Positions 8,457 to 17,013 are shown, counted from the first letter of the stretch. The stretch is DNA of 34,689 nt from Photobacterium lutimaris (GCF_003025555.1 NZ_PYMH01000024.1:1-34689), one strand, 5' to 3'. Translations and numbers: made by a program. The notes: generated by a model not told the origin, from the sequence alone.

Positions 8457-9776
8457 TTAGAAGCGATAGTTAGCCTGAATACCTGCTAGCCAAACATTGC
8501 CGGTGGTTTCGCCAGAGAAACTGGCGATAGGGGTTCCATCAACATCTAGGCTTTCATTCATAGATGCATCTTTGGCAAAGATATAAGTGAAGCCCGCATC
8601 GAAGCTCAGTGCATTAGACCACTGGTAACCTGCACCTAGGCTCAGCCATAGACGGTCGGTTTCAGGGATGGTCTGGGTACGGTGCTCACTGCTCACAGCT
8701 GATGTGTCATAAGCCACACCGGTACGTACAGCGAGCTTGTTGGTGTACTGGTAGGTTGCACCTAGGGCGATACGGTAGTTATCTTCCCAGTTCTCTTCTT
8801 TGATCAGATCCGGTGTTGGTTTGTAAGATGGGATGTTGGCTTCAAGCTTGTCGAAACTGCTCCAGTCTGTCCAGTTGAAACTGGCGTGCATCGCAAGCTT
8901 ATCGGTCAGCTGGTGGAAGCTGGCAATTTCTGCTGTTGCAGGCAGAGTTAGCGCCATGCTACCGGCGTACTTGCTACCGAAAGCTGAGCCAGTGGCGATG
9001 TCATAGTAGGCACCAGATGCTTCGCCTTTCAGCGTTAGGTCAACAGCAGAGCGGTAGTTTACACCAATGCGGTTAGCATCGTTGATCTGCCAAGCCGCGC
9101 CAAGCTGCCAGCCCCATGCTGCATCATCACCTTCCATGTATTTAAGATCTTCGCCTTGGGCTGCGCCAATAAGGTTATCAATGTCATCAATGCCTGTTTG
9201 TGGCAGATTGTTGGGAATTGAAGCACCAAAGTGACCTTCGCCCATGACATAGCGAACACCCGCACCAATACTGAATTGGTCGTTAATCTTGTAGGCAACG
9301 TTCGGGTTGATTTCAACTGACATAATATTGGCTTGGTTACCAAAAATAGTTCCCAAGAAATCGCCGCCAAGTTCAGTTTCCATGCCGTAGTTGGTTGCTA
9401 GCGCAAGACCAACCGCCCATTGCTCATTGATGCGGTGTGAAATGTAAAAGTTCGGGATCACCGCAGAGTGTGCAATATCACTGGCTTTAGTTGTCGCCAC
9501 TTTTTGACCAAGTAGGCTGACATCGCCATTAACGTCGATGTTTGGATCAACGTAAATCGCACCAACAGAAACCTGAGTACCTTCAAGGTAAGTCATCATC
9601 GCTGGGTTGCGGAACTGGGCACTGGCGTTGTCTGCTATTGCGGCTTCACCGGCAAATGCGCGGCCAAGACCGGTTGCAGAATATTCAGCAAGCTGGAAGC
9701 CTGCTGCTATAGCGTTGGTGCTAATGCCTAGTGTTATCGCTGCTGTTAGCGAAAGAGTAATTTTATTCTTGTTCAT
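8457..9776 (-). CDS. fadL: FadL-type outer-membrane long-chain fatty acid transporter (first copy)
   Basis: This outer-membrane beta-barrel takes up long-chain fatty acids by lateral diffusion. I use ATG 9776 (439 aa) rather than the TTG at 9803, because it gives a clean signal peptide that cleaves after A24 to leave AGFQLAEYSATGLGRAF, the classic FadL mature N-terminus. The conserved NPA motif is intact (N57-P58-A59). The strand pattern alternates through the protein and the last residues are YRF, the aromatic C-terminal signature read by the Bam machinery. A second FadL-type gene lies directly upstream on the same strand, but each has its own terminator. A FadR-like box lies at 9930-9946. 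Uptake of fatty acids is a family inference; other hydrophobic cargo is possible. Confidence 0.9.
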   Translation of the reverse strand: MNKNKITLSLTAAITLGISTNAIAAGFQLAEYSATGLGRAFAGEAAIADNASAQFRNPAMMTYLEGTQVSVGAIYVDPNIDVNGDVSLLGQKVATTKASDIAHSAVIPNFYISHRINEQWAVGLALATNYGMETELGGDFLGTIFGNQANIMSVEINPNVAYKINDQFSIGAGVRYVMGEGHFGASIPNNLPQTGIDDIDNLIGAAQGEDLKYMEGDDAAWGWQLGAAWQINDANRIGVNYRSAVDLTLKGEASGAYYDIATGSAFGSKYAGSMALTLPATAEIASFHQLTDKLAMHASFNWTDWSSFDKLEANIPSYKPTPDLIKEENWEDNYRIALGATYQYTNKLAVRTGVAYDTSAVSSEHRTQTIPETDRLWLSLGAGYQWSNALSFDAGFTYIFAKDASMNESLDVDGTPIASFSGETTGNVWLAGIQANYRF

Positions 9777-9929
9777 CAGTCTAATATGTTCGCTGAAATT
9801 CAATGGAGCGAATCATACGCCTTAGAGTAAAAGCGTTAAGTTATTCTTATGCTGAATGAATCAATAGGTTGAAAATGCTGGTTGTGAAAGCAAAAACAGT
9901 GATTAATCTGGTATTGATTGCTCAATATA

Positions 9930-9946
9930 TTCTGGTCGGATGAGTT
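9930..9946. promoter_or_regulatory. FadR-like box upstream of the first fadL
   Basis: The 17-mer matches the FadR consensus AACTGGTCNGACNNGTT at CTGGTC, at the GA of the second half, and at the terminal GTT. It lies about 155 bp upstream of the fadL start. The rest of 9777-10075 is AT-rich leader with no ORF that I can support; I could not fix the promoter hexamers. Confidence 0.6.
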
Positions 9947-10075
9947 TTCAGCGTACAGATGTATCTAAATAGGCCTGTTTCAGCGACGTAGTGTGCGCTC
10001 AATTAAGAGAGCCGGAGGAGATTAGATGAAGAGTTTGGTCTATAAATAAGTAGAACAGGGACTTATAGAAGGCAC

Positions 10076-10101
10076 AAAAAAGGAGCCATTGGGCTCCTTT
10101 T
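10076..10101 (-). terminator. terminator of the second fadL-type gene
   Basis: The stem AGGAGCC/GGCTCCT (loop ATTG) has an A run on the left, so it reads as hairpin plus T-run on the minus strand. It lies 30 bp after the stop of the gene at 10131. Confidence 0.85.
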
Positions 10102-10130
10102 ATTATGCTGTTACACGAATGTTCGCTGAA

Positions 10131-11366
10131 TTAGAACGAACGGCTGTACTGAACACCGTATAGCCACGCGTTTGCGCGTGTCGTTGCTGTAATCTGGCTA
10201 AATCCTGAGCTGTTCTCTACCACATTAACATCTTCACCGACTAGGTAAGTCACACCTACATCGATGTTAGACTTGCTGTCTAGGTGGTAAGTGAAACCGC
10301 CCGAGAACCAGTTACGGTCTGAGTCAGGTACAGAAATTGATGTGCGCTTGTCTTGAGCACTGGTGTCGTGCATGTAACCGGCACGTAGTGTCCAGTCATT
10401 GTTTAGGTAGTAAGTACCACCGATCGCGTAGTGCCAGCCATCTTTCCACTCGTAAGTGTTTAATACTTCACCGCCAGAAGTGTTCAGGTCTTCGAATGCG
10501 CTCCAACCGATCCACTGTACACTATAGTGAACCGCAAATTGCTGGTTCAAACGGTGGTAACCAGAAAATTCAGCCATGTCTGGTAAGGCGATATTAAGAT
10601 CTTGGTTGCTGATATCTCCACCAGCTGGCAGATAGAACATATCGCCATCAACTTCTAGCTCTGGGCTGTAACGGTAAGACAGGCCGAAGCGGTGGTTCTC
10701 GTTCAGCTCGTAAACGGTACCTAGATTAAAGCCAAAGCCAACACCGTCGGCATCAACATCAACAAGTGCACCACCAGGAGCTGGAGATACGACACTAGAG
10801 CGCTTAAGTTCACCTGAACCGTAGATGATGTCCAGGCCACCACCGACACTCCATTGCTCGTTGATGCGGTAAGACGCCGCTAGCGCGAAGTTGACACTTT
10901 TCACATCAGTCAGGCCGCCGTACTCGTTAGCGGCGAAGTCATCACTGAATTCCGTTTTGGTACCGAAGTTCGAATAGATACCGCCACCTAGCGTCCACTG
11001 GTCATTGATCGGGTGGATGTAGTAGATGTTAGGAACCGGTGACACATCACCGATAGACTGAGAAGGTAGATCTGTTGGCTGGCCGCTAGTCGTTGCGCCA
11101 GCATAAGTGATATTTTTAACTTCGATATCCGTGTCAACGGCATTGATACCCAAAGAAATAGCAGGCGCATCAAATAGCGACATAGCCGCAGCATTGCGAG
11201 ACATTACAGATGCATTATCAGCGATTACCGCATCACCGGCGAATGCACGGCCAAGGCCTGTTGCTGATTGTGCGTTTAGCTGGAAGCCAGCCGCCATTGC
11301 TTGTTGAGAGGCCATCGTGATTGCAACCGCAACCAGTGACTTTGTAAACAGACGCTTCTTGTTCAT
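10131..11366 (-). CDS. FadL-type outer-membrane transporter (second copy)
   Basis: This is a 411-aa paralogue of the neighbouring fadL gene. The signal peptide ends at A25 (QQAMA, then AGFQLNAQSATGLGRAF), the barrel strands follow, and the C-terminus is YSRSF, again ending in Phe. The NPA motif of FadL reads N58-A59-A60, so the proline is replaced by alanine. That, and a body about 28 residues shorter than the first copy, suggests a related but perhaps different cargo. AGGA lies ahead of the ATG. A half-conserved FadR box sits at 11453-11469. A fatty acid or other hydrophobic compound is the likely substrate; which one cannot be said. Confidence 0.87.
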   Translation of the reverse strand: MNKKRLFTKSLVAVAITMASQQAMAAGFQLNAQSATGLGRAFAGDAVIADNASVMSRNAAAMSLFDAPAISLGINAVDTDIEVKNITYAGATTSGQPTDLPSQSIGDVSPVPNIYYIHPINDQWTLGGGIYSNFGTKTEFSDDFAANEYGGLTDVKSVNFALAASYRINEQWSVGGGLDIIYGSGELKRSSVVSPAPGGALVDVDADGVGFGFNLGTVYELNENHRFGLSYRYSPELEVDGDMFYLPAGGDISNQDLNIALPDMAEFSGYHRLNQQFAVHYSVQWIGWSAFEDLNTSGGEVLNTYEWKDGWHYAIGGTYYLNNDWTLRAGYMHDTSAQDKRTSISVPDSDRNWFSGGFTYHLDSKSNIDVGVTYLVGEDVNVVENSSGFSQITATTRANAWLYGVQYSRSF

Positions 11367-11452
11367 ATTTATAGTTATTCCTAATTATATAGCATTTTTT
11401 TATCTGCCTCTTTGTGCAGATTGCGCAAGATTGTATGGTTGGTTGCCATTTG

Positions 11453-11469
11453 ATCAAAGCAGACCAGTT
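11453..11469. promoter_or_regulatory. FadR-like box (one strong half) upstream of the second fadL-type gene
   Basis: On the minus strand the first half AACTGGTC is a perfect FadR half-site; the second half is degenerate. It lies about 90 bp upstream of the start codon. The remainder of 11367-11604 shows nothing else I can name. Confidence 0.45.
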
Positions 11470-11604
11470 AGCAACCTGTTGATTGTTAGTGCGGGGTTAA
11501 CAATCAGCTAACGAGTGTAAGGTAAAATGGGTAGGAGAGGAGAGCAAAAAAGTTAAAATATGCAACGAAGCTAACATTTTTCAATTGGTATGCTAGTGAC
11601 AAAT

Positions 11605-11649
11605 AAAAAGCCATAAAAGCATCCAGTTAATTTATGCTTTTATGGCTTT
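11605..11649 (-). terminator. terminator of the sigma/anti-sigma operon
   Basis: A 16-bp stem (11607-11622 with 11634-11649) and an 11-nt loop is followed on the minus strand by a short T-run. It lies 24 bp after the stop of the DUF3379 gene. Confidence 0.85.
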
Positions 11650-11672
11650 GACTTGTTAAGTGTAAGGTAATG

Positions 11673-12386
11673 TTAGATTTCCCAATTTAACTCGTTGCGA
11701 AGACTGTTAGCCACCGGGGAAATGTCCTGACCTTTGCCACCTACCACGATTAGGCTGGCGTTTCTTACTGGCATAATAACGCCTTGCATGGATTGATCGT
11801 CGAACTGCGTCATGTCCGGCGATTGCTCGGGCACGATAAAGACCGTGACCTTGCCTTGGGCGGTATCCATCACCATGTGCAATGCATTCTGATCGCCAAA
11901 TCCACAGTGGTTTACATAGTAGACATGGCCGGGGATGGCGTTAAAGTTTGAACCAAAGGGGGTTAACTTGGCATTAACCTGGCTGAGGGTGACTGACTCA
12001 TCAATACCGTCGATAAAGGGGGCTTCTGCCCGAACATGCTCCATCGCGATCTGGGCAATTTCCAGTTGTGGATTGCTGGTACTGAGCCCTTGATTGTACT
12101 GACCGATAAACAGGCCAAAGGCAAACGCGACGGAAGCGGCTAAGGCGACCAAGGTGCGAGGCTTGATGCTTTTCGAGCGTGGTTGGCCTGATTGGTGGAA
12201 CAGGATACGATCGGCGAGATCGTCCGGTACATCAACCTTCATCGCCAGTTCCAGTTTATTATCGAGCTGTTGTAGCTCGTCGGAAAGCTTTCGGTTGGCG
12301 ATTGATACGTTGCGCGCTTCAGCTAAATCTGGACTGTTATCAAATGGGTCCGCCAAAAGTCGGCGTCGGAATTCTAGATCATCCAT
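11673..12386 (-). CDS. DUF3379 membrane protein, probable anti-sigma factor
   Basis: This 237-aa protein belongs to the DUF3379 group found next to ECF-like sigma factors in vibrios. An acidic, helical cytosolic N-terminus (residues 1-75) has the size of an anti-sigma domain. One membrane helix follows (about 78-95, LVALAASVAFAFGLFIG) and then a roughly 140-residue C-terminal part predicted to be periplasmic. Its ATG overlaps the end of the sigma gene by 8 bp (ATGGATGA), so the two are translationally coupled. That arrangement and the topology suggest it holds the sigma factor at the membrane and responds to an envelope signal. This is inference; I see no ZAS zinc motif (HxxxCxxC). Confidence 0.75.
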   Translation of the reverse strand: MDDLEFRRRLLADPFDNSPDLAEARNVSIANRKLSDELQQLDNKLELAMKVDVPDDLADRILFHQSGQPRSKSIKPRTLVALAASVAFAFGLFIGQYNQGLSTSNPQLEIAQIAMEHVRAEAPFIDGIDESVTLSQVNAKLTPFGSNFNAIPGHVYYVNHCGFGDQNALHMVMDTAQGKVTVFIVPEQSPDMTQFDDQSMQGVIMPVRNASLIVVGGKGQDISPVANSLRNELNWEI

Positions 12387-12945
12387 TTTGCTGCCCCCTT
12401 CGCTCGGTGTGTTTTTCTAGCTGCTCTTTGAGTTGGTTTCTGGCGCGGAACAAGCGCGTCATCACGGTATTGCGGTTCAGATCAAGGATATCGGCAATTT
12501 CATCCCCGCTAAAGCCCGCCATCACCTGCAATACTAATGGTTCCCTGTATTCCGGAGCCAGTTTCATTATCTGCTTGCGTAGCATTTGTTGCTCCAAATC
12601 ACTTTCACTGCCATTTTGCTGGGTGTCAGCAATGGCATAGTCATCGATATCAACCAAATCGAGCTGCTTGCGTTCGAAGCGTCGGGCATTCTCCCGGCGC
12701 AGGATGGTAATCAACCATGATTTGGCGGCGTTATCATCTTGGAGGCTATCGAGGGAGCGCCATGCTCGCAAACAGGTTTCCTGAACCAAGTCCTCCGCAA
12801 TATGGGGGTCATGGCATAACCAGTAGGCGTAGCGGTAGAGATCCCGATGCCAGGCCCTTACAAGGGCTTCGTATCGTCTTTGCTTATTCATATCCACAGA
12901 GACCGAGGCATCAGGCTTTTTCTTTCGAAAAAATGACTTAATCAT
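12379..12945 (-). CDS. ECF-type RNA polymerase sigma factor
   Basis: This is an extracytoplasmic-function sigma factor of two domains. Region 2 is in YEALVRAWHRDLYRYAYWLC to WLITILRRENARRFER, with the hallmark AEDLVQETCLRAWRSLDSL. Region 4 is in LAPEYREPLVLQVMAGFSGDEIADILDLNRNTVMTRLFRARNQL split over its helix-turn-helix. I place the start at ATG 12945 (MIKSFFRKKK, 188 aa), which has GGA nine bases before it; the frame is open to 12999 and ATG 12891 is also possible. It is co-transcribed with the DUF3379 gene and sits between fadL-type genes and fadIJ, so a link to fatty acids or the outer membrane is plausible but not shown. A direct repeat at 12997-13027 lies just upstream. Confidence 0.88.
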   Translation of the reverse strand: MIKSFFRKKKPDASVSVDMNKQRRYEALVRAWHRDLYRYAYWLCHDPHIAEDLVQETCLRAWRSLDSLQDDNAAKSWLITILRRENARRFERKQLDLVDIDDYAIADTQQNGSESDLEQQMLRKQIMKLAPEYREPLVLQVMAGFSGDEIADILDLNRNTVMTRLFRARNQLKEQLEKHTERRGQQNG

Positions 12946-12996
12946 ACAAAGTGTCCATTTTTGCGGAAAGTTGCCGTTAAAAAGGGGGTATTTCTG

Positions 12997-13027
12997 CAAT
13001 GATCCGCTGATTCATCCAATAATCCGC
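12997..13027. promoter_or_regulatory. direct-repeat operator-like element upstream of the ECF sigma gene
   Basis: CAATGATCCGC (12997-13007) and CAATAATCCGC (13017-13027) differ at one base and are exactly 20 bp apart, about two helical turns. They begin 52 bp upstream of the chosen start codon, in the promoter region. An ECF-like -35 core (GAACC on the minus strand, 13042-13046) lies just beyond. The regulator is unknown. Confidence 0.4.
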
Positions 13028-13075
13028 ATTAAAATTGATCTGGTTCAAATTGTGTCTTGGTGAGAAAGCTATAGT

Positions 13076-13303
13076 AGTCACGTCATCTGATATTGAGCTG
13101 TGTGACTCGTACAGTGGATTTTGTACGTTAACAGGGGTCGATATCTGTTGAGCAAGATGACAACTTCCTTTTGAAGGCTGACTTTACTTTCTCCTATCAG
13201 GCTTGCCTGATTTGCAATTGGCTTTATGTTAATTGACTTATATCTTACATGGATTGCTTTCCGTGTGAATTACAACCATACCGCTTAGGTATGGTTTTTT
13301 TTT
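13076..13303 (+). ncRNA. candidate small RNA ending in an orphan terminator
   Basis: This stretch has no ORF but ends in a strong intrinsic terminator on the plus strand (13274-13303), although the genes on its left run the other way. Several hairpins precede it: AGTCAC/GTGACT (13076-13107), CGTACA/TGTACG (13108-13127) and ATCAGG/CCTGAT with loop CTTG (13196-13211). The simplest reading is a small RNA transcribed toward fadI. I could not identify a convincing promoter, so the 5' end is approximate. An alternative is an attenuated leader for fadIJ, but a promoter for fadI lies downstream of the terminator. Confidence 0.35.
13274..13303 (+). terminator. orphan Rho-independent terminator upstream of fadI
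   Basis: The stem AACCATACC/GGTATGGTT (9 bp, loop GCTTA) is followed by a T-run to 13303. No plus-strand coding gene precedes it for more than 5 kb. Confidence 0.9.
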
Positions 13304-13451
13304 ATCTTAGCAAAATCAATCCCACCGACTTCTCTTTGTCGCTAAGTTTTTCACTTGTCGTTAACTTTTTCTATTCTGCGCCCATATTCATGGTCACGAT
13401 ATACCTATAATGCATCAGGTGCCATAGAGATCTCACTTTTTAAACATTTGT

Positions 13452-13498
13452 TTGATTCTGATAACAACTGCATTACAATTGTTGTGGTCAGACCTCTA
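13452..13498 (+). promoter_or_regulatory. fadIJ promoter with overlapping FadR box
   Basis: A -35 element TTGATT (13452-13457) and a -10 element TACAAT (13474-13479) are 16 bp apart. A FadR-like 17-mer with core TGGTCAGACC (13482-13498) covers the expected start site, so FadR binding should block initiation when fatty acids are scarce. The regulator gene is not in the window. Confidence 0.65.
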
Positions 13499-13552
13499 AA
13501 GTAGATTCTGGGGCTAGTTTCCCCGTACCCGACATATTGATAAGGAGTAGCG

Positions 13553-14863
13553 ATGACACGTCTCCAAAAGCTCACCACCTCCCAAGGTGAGCGCATCGCC
13601 GTTGTAAGTGGATTACGTACCCCCTTTGCTCGCCAGTCGACCGCGTTTGACGGTGTACCGGCATTGGACATGGGGAAAATGGTTGTCAGCGAAATGCTTC
13701 AGCAGGTGGATATTGATCCCAAGCTGATTGAACAGGTGGTATTTGGCCAGGTGATTCAAATGCCGGAAGCGCCGAATATTGCCCGCGAAATCGTGCTGGG
13801 CACCGGCATGGACATTGGTACAGATGCCTACAGTGTGACCCGAGCCTGTGCGACCAGCTTCCAAGCTGCAGCCAATGTGGCAGAAAGTATCTTGTCGGGC
13901 ACCATCGATATCGGTATTGCCGGTGGTGCCGACTCATCGTCGGTGCTGCCGATTGGCGTGTCTAAACATTTAGCTGCAACATTATTGGCACTGAGCAAAG
14001 CCAAAACCATGAGCAAGCGTTTAAAACTGCTCAGCAAGCTCAGCGTTAAAGATTTGATGCCGGTACCACCTGCTGTGGCTGAATACTCAACGGGGTTGAG
14101 TATGGGGCAAACCGCCGAGCAGATGGCCAAAAGCCATGGCATTACCCGCCAAGAGCAAGATGCTTTGGCGCACCGATCGCACACCCTTGCCGCGCAGGCT
14201 TGGCGTGACGGTTTGATCCAGGACGAAGTGATCACCGCTTTCCCTGAACCCTACCGACAGTGGATCGATAAGGACAACAATATTCGTGAAGACTCCAGCC
14301 TTGAGTCGTATGCCAAATTGCGTCCGGCTTTTGACCGTAAATTCGGTACGGTAACCGCCGCCAATGCAACGCCGCTGACCGATGGTGCAGCAGCGTTGTT
14401 ATTGATGCGTGAAGGCAGGGCAAAGGAGCTTGGCCTCAAGCCGCTGGGTTATATCCGCTCTTACGCATTTTCGGCGATTGGTGTTGAGCAAGACATGTTG
14501 ATGGGGCCATCCTATGCCACCCCGATGGCACTGGATCGCGCTGGCGTAACCTTGCGTGATCTTACCCTGATTGATATGCACGAAGCCTTTGCCGCCCAGG
14601 CACTGGCCAACGTCAAAATGTTCGGTTCGGCACACTTTGCCAAAGAGAAATTGGGCCGCAGCGAAGCTATTGGGGAAATCGATATGGATAAATTCAATGT
14701 CCTCGGTGGTTCGATCGCCTATGGTCACCCGTTTGCCGCAACCGGTGCGCGGATGATCACCCAGACCTTGAGGGAGCTTCAGCGCCGTGGCGGCGGTTTA
14801 GCTTTGAATACTGCCTGTGCTGCTGGTGGCCTTGGTGCCGCAATGATTTTGGAGGCCGAATAA
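13553..14863 (+). CDS. fadI: 3-ketoacyl-CoA thiolase, anaerobic-type beta-oxidation (FadI)
   Basis: FadI is the beta subunit of the fatty-acid oxidation complex and cleaves 3-ketoacyl-CoA to acetyl-CoA and a shortened acyl-CoA. At 436 aa it has the FadI length rather than the shorter FadA (about 387). Thiolase catalytic residues are all visible: nucleophile C99 in TRACATSFQA, H343 in MHEAFAAQALA, H392 in AYGHPFAATGAR and C422 in NTACAAGG. A strong AAGGAG lies ahead of the ATG. The stop overlaps the fadJ start by one base. The FadR-like box at the promoter predicts induction by long-chain fatty acids. Confidence 0.97.
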   Translation: MTRLQKLTTSQGERIAVVSGLRTPFARQSTAFDGVPALDMGKMVVSEMLQQVDIDPKLIEQVVFGQVIQMPEAPNIAREIVLGTGMDIGTDAYSVTRACATSFQAAANVAESILSGTIDIGIAGGADSSSVLPIGVSKHLAATLLALSKAKTMSKRLKLLSKLSVKDLMPVPPAVAEYSTGLSMGQTAEQMAKSHGITRQEQDALAHRSHTLAAQAWRDGLIQDEVITAFPEPYRQWIDKDNNIREDSSLESYAKLRPAFDRKFGTVTAANATPLTDGAAALLLMREGRAKELGLKPLGYIRSYAFSAIGVEQDMLMGPSYATPMALDRAGVTLRDLTLIDMHEAFAAQALANVKMFGSAHFAKEKLGRSEAIGEIDMDKFNVLGGSIAYGHPFAATGARMITQTLRELQRRGGGLALNTACAAGGLGAAMILEAE

Positions 14864-16977
14864 TGACTGAACAACAATCTGCATTCACTTTGTCTTATGC
14901 CGACAATGGCATTGCTTGGCTCAAAATTGATGTGCCCAATGAGAAAATGAACACCCTGCAAGCACAGTTTGGTGAGCAAGTCAGCAAGGTACTGGAAGAG
15001 CTGAAAAGCAAAAAAGATCTCAAGGGGATGGTGGTATATTCGGGCAAACCCGATAACTTTGTCGCCGGTGCGGATATCCGTATGCTAGCGGCTTGCACCA
15101 CTGCCGAAGAGGCGGCATCGTTAGCTGCGCAGGGGCAAAAATTGTTTGGCGAACTCGAGAGCCTACCTTTCCATACCGTGGCAGCGATTCATGGCCCGTG
15201 CTTGGGGGGCGGATTAGAGCTTGCACTAGCGTGTCATAGCCGTGTGTGCTCGGACGATGACAAGACCCGCCTTGGTTTGCCTGAAGTCCAACTTGGATTA
15301 CTGCCGGGCTCGGGGGGAACTCAGCGTTTGCCTCGCTTGATTGGCGTTGCGGGTGCCCTGGATATGATCCTCACCGGCAAGCAGCTACGTGCCAAAAAAG
15401 CCAAGAAACTGGGCGTGGTTGATGAGGCGGTACCGCAGAGTATCTTGCTGGACATCGCCGAGAAACAAGCCCTTAAGCCCAAGCCCAAGCGCCACCTGTC
15501 GCTGCAAGACCGTGCGATGGGCGGTAATGCGCTCGGACGCTCTTTGGTGTTCGAGCAAGCAACCAAGAAAACTCACGACAAAACCCGCGGTAATTACCCG
15601 GCGGCTGATGCCATTTTGGATGTCATCAAATATGGTCTGCAAAACGGCATGACCAAAGGCTTGGTCCGTGAGGCAAAATTGTTCGGCGAGTTGGTGATGA
15701 CATCGGAGTCAGCCGCATTGCGCAGCATTTTCTTTGCCACCACGGCGATGAAGAAAGAGTCAGGCTCGGAGGCCAAGCCGCGTTCGATTGGGCATGTCGG
15801 GGTACTTGGCGGTGGATTGATGGGGGGCGGGATCAGCCATGTCACGGCCTCTAAGGCGGGCTACCCGGTACGGATCAAAGACATCAGCAACGACGGTATC
15901 CTCAATGCCTTGTCGTATAACTACAAGTTGCTGGATAAAAAGCGCAAGCGCCGGATCATCAGCAAGGCTGAGCTGCAAAAGCAGATGCAAAGCATCGCGG
16001 GTGGGATTGACTACACGGCGTTTGATCGTATGGATGTGATTATTGAGGCGGTGTTTGAGGATCTTGGCCTCAAACACCAGATGGTCAAGGAAATCGAAGC
16101 CAACACCAAGACCGAGACGATTTTTGCGACCAATACTTCATCGCTTCCGATCCACCAGATCGCCGAGGCGGCGGAACGTCCTGAAAACGTGGTCGGCCTG
16201 CATTACTTCAGCCCGGTAGAAAAAATGCCGTTGGTCGAAGTCATCCCGCATGACGGGACGTCAGAAGAAACCGTGGCGACGGTGGTCGCATTGGCGAAGA
16301 AGCAGGGCAAGACACCGATTGTCGTTGGTGACAAAGCAGGCTTCTATGTTAACCGGATCTTGGCTCCTTATATGAATGAAGCGGCTCAGGTACTGTTGGC
16401 TGGCGAGCCGATTGAGCACTTAGACACCGCACTGCTTGATTTTGGTTTCCCGGTTGGCCCTATCACCCTGTTGGATGAAGTGGGGGTCGATATCGGCGCG
16501 AAGATCATGCCGGTATTGGTCGGTGAACTGGGCGATCGCTTTCAAGGACCGGATGTGTTCGACAAACTGCTCAGTGATGGGCGTAAGGGTCGCAAGACAG
16601 GTAAAGGTTTCTACTTGTATGACAGCAAGAAGAAGGCGGTCGATAAGAGCGTCTACAAGTTGCTGGGGCTTAATCCCGAGAAGAAAACAGATGCTGAGGC
16701 AATTGCCATGCGCTGTACTTTGATGATGCTAAACGAAGCGGCACGCTGCTTGGATGAAGGTGTTGTTCGTTCAGCGCGTGATGGCGATATCGGGGCGATT
16801 TTCGGTATTGGCTTTCCGCCATTCTTGGGTGGGCCGTTCCGCTATATGGATCAGCTTGGTATTAAACAGGTCGTCGAACTATTGACCGATCATGCGGATA
16901 AATATGGCGAGCGTTTCAAGCCGTGTCAGGCATTGGTTGATATGGCTGACACGGGGCAGTGCTACTACCCAGCTTAA
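14863..16977 (+). CDS. fadJ: fatty-acid oxidation complex alpha subunit (enoyl-CoA hydratase / 3-hydroxyacyl-CoA dehydrogenase)
   Basis: FadJ is the two-function alpha subunit that hydrates enoyl-CoA and oxidises 3-hydroxyacyl-CoA, passing the product to FadI. The 704 aa split into an N-terminal hydratase domain (about 1-190) with the two catalytic glutamates E119 (GGGLELALA) and E141 (LPEVQLGLLPG), a Rossmann NAD-binding domain starting at GVLGGGLMGGG (313-323), the HYFSPVEKMPLVEVI segment, and a C-terminal dehydrogenase pair. It is translationally coupled to fadI (TAATG). A terminator follows at 17014-17043. Confidence 0.97.
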   Translation: MTEQQSAFTLSYADNGIAWLKIDVPNEKMNTLQAQFGEQVSKVLEELKSKKDLKGMVVYSGKPDNFVAGADIRMLAACTTAEEAASLAAQGQKLFGELESLPFHTVAAIHGPCLGGGLELALACHSRVCSDDDKTRLGLPEVQLGLLPGSGGTQRLPRLIGVAGALDMILTGKQLRAKKAKKLGVVDEAVPQSILLDIAEKQALKPKPKRHLSLQDRAMGGNALGRSLVFEQATKKTHDKTRGNYPAADAILDVIKYGLQNGMTKGLVREAKLFGELVMTSESAALRSIFFATTAMKKESGSEAKPRSIGHVGVLGGGLMGGGISHVTASKAGYPVRIKDISNDGILNALSYNYKLLDKKRKRRIISKAELQKQMQSIAGGIDYTAFDRMDVIIEAVFEDLGLKHQMVKEIEANTKTETIFATNTSSLPIHQIAEAAERPENVVGLHYFSPVEKMPLVEVIPHDGTSEETVATVVALAKKQGKTPIVVGDKAGFYVNRILAPYMNEAAQVLLAGEPIEHLDTALLDFGFPVGPITLLDEVGVDIGAKIMPVLVGELGDRFQGPDVFDKLLSDGRKGRKTGKGFYLYDSKKKAVDKSVYKLLGLNPEKKTDAEAIAMRCTLMMLNEAARCLDEGVVRSARDGDIGAIFGIGFPPFLGGPFRYMDQLGIKQVVELLTDHADKYGERFKPCQALVDMADTGQCYYPA

Positions 16978-17013
16978 AGCCCGCGAGTCTTTAGACACAT
17001 ACAATCGTTATTC

